A stretch of DNA of 37,459 bases. It comes from Thermodesulfobacteriota bacterium (GTDB taxonomy: Bacteria; Desulfobacterota; Thermodesulfobacteria; Thermodesulfobacteriales; Thermodesulfobacteriaceae). Made by a program: the position numbers and the translations under genes. Shown here one piece after another: positions 37,363 through 37,459 of this stretch (position 1 is the stretch's first letter; each line of letters opens with the position of its first letter). The stretch covers positions 1 through 37,459 of the forward strand of contig JAUQQL010000014.1 of the NCBI GenBank assembly GCA_030578315.1. The letters run 5' to 3'. Under the pieces are notes generated by a model. That model saw only the letters and a program-made list of their open reading frames with translations, had not been told where the DNA came from and did no database searches.

Positions 37363-37459
37363 TTAAAAAAATTTAGCTAATTCAAAACTTAATTTAAAAA
37401 ATAAATAAAAAGTTAATATTAACAAGGCCTGAACAAAAAAATCCGTAGGAGAAATTAAA
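37363..37459 (-). CDS. tatC: 3' end of a probable TatC (truncated by the window edge)
   Basis: Reverse-strand frame reads LISPTDFFVQALLILTFYLFFKLSFELAKFF*, resembling the TatC C-terminal L(I)(T/S)PxDxxxQ + TM segment. Confidence 0.6.
   Translation of the reverse strand, partial: LISPTDFFVQALLILTFYLFFKLSFELAKFF

Noticed and set aside
35046-37366. Plus-strand ORFs opposite nadB and apgM (35046-35240, 37121-37366)
   Set aside because: Antisense to strongly motif-supported enzymes; no RBS or family resemblance.

Overview
AT-rich bacterial window that reads as the dissimilatory sulfate-reduction core of a (probably thermophilic, Thermodesulfobacteria-like) sulfate reducer. Left third, all +: sat (ATP sulfurylase), an uncharacterised 134-aa ORF, aprB-aprA, a strong terminator plus a second 22-bp hairpin, then qmoA-qmoB-qmoC. 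These are followed directly by an NrfD-type membrane protein, a Tat-signal 16-Cys ferredoxin and a triheme cytochrome c, i.e. a DsrJOP-like redox module next to Qmo. Middle: a stand-alone RibD-type reductase, a CDP-alcohol phosphotransferase, a heme-binding probable lipoprotein with NQT repeats, a DUF523/DUF1722 protein, a YhcC-like radical SAM protein, a YeiH-type putative sulfate exporter with an unannotated 54-aa single-TM ORF behind it, and a YbhGFSR-like ABC exporter. Next comes a PilY1 + four minor-prepilin operon, rnhA, ubiX, one tRNA(CAT), then nif3/DUF34, a C4 zinc-ribbon coiled-coil protein, tsaC-like, a CooC-like ATPase lacking a normal start codon, folE2, a small zinc ribbon, nadB, apgM and the truncated 3' end of a probable tatC. 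No CRISPR array, transposase or rRNA was recognised. The most novel-looking signals are: the Qmo-adjacent JOP-like module with the unknown 134-aa ORF; the double hairpin between aprA and qmoA; N-X-S/T sequon and even-numbered cysteine enrichment restricted to the pilus/surface proteins; the YeiH + small-TM pair; and the CooC-like start-codon anomaly. All family calls come from reading motifs by eye; no database search was run.
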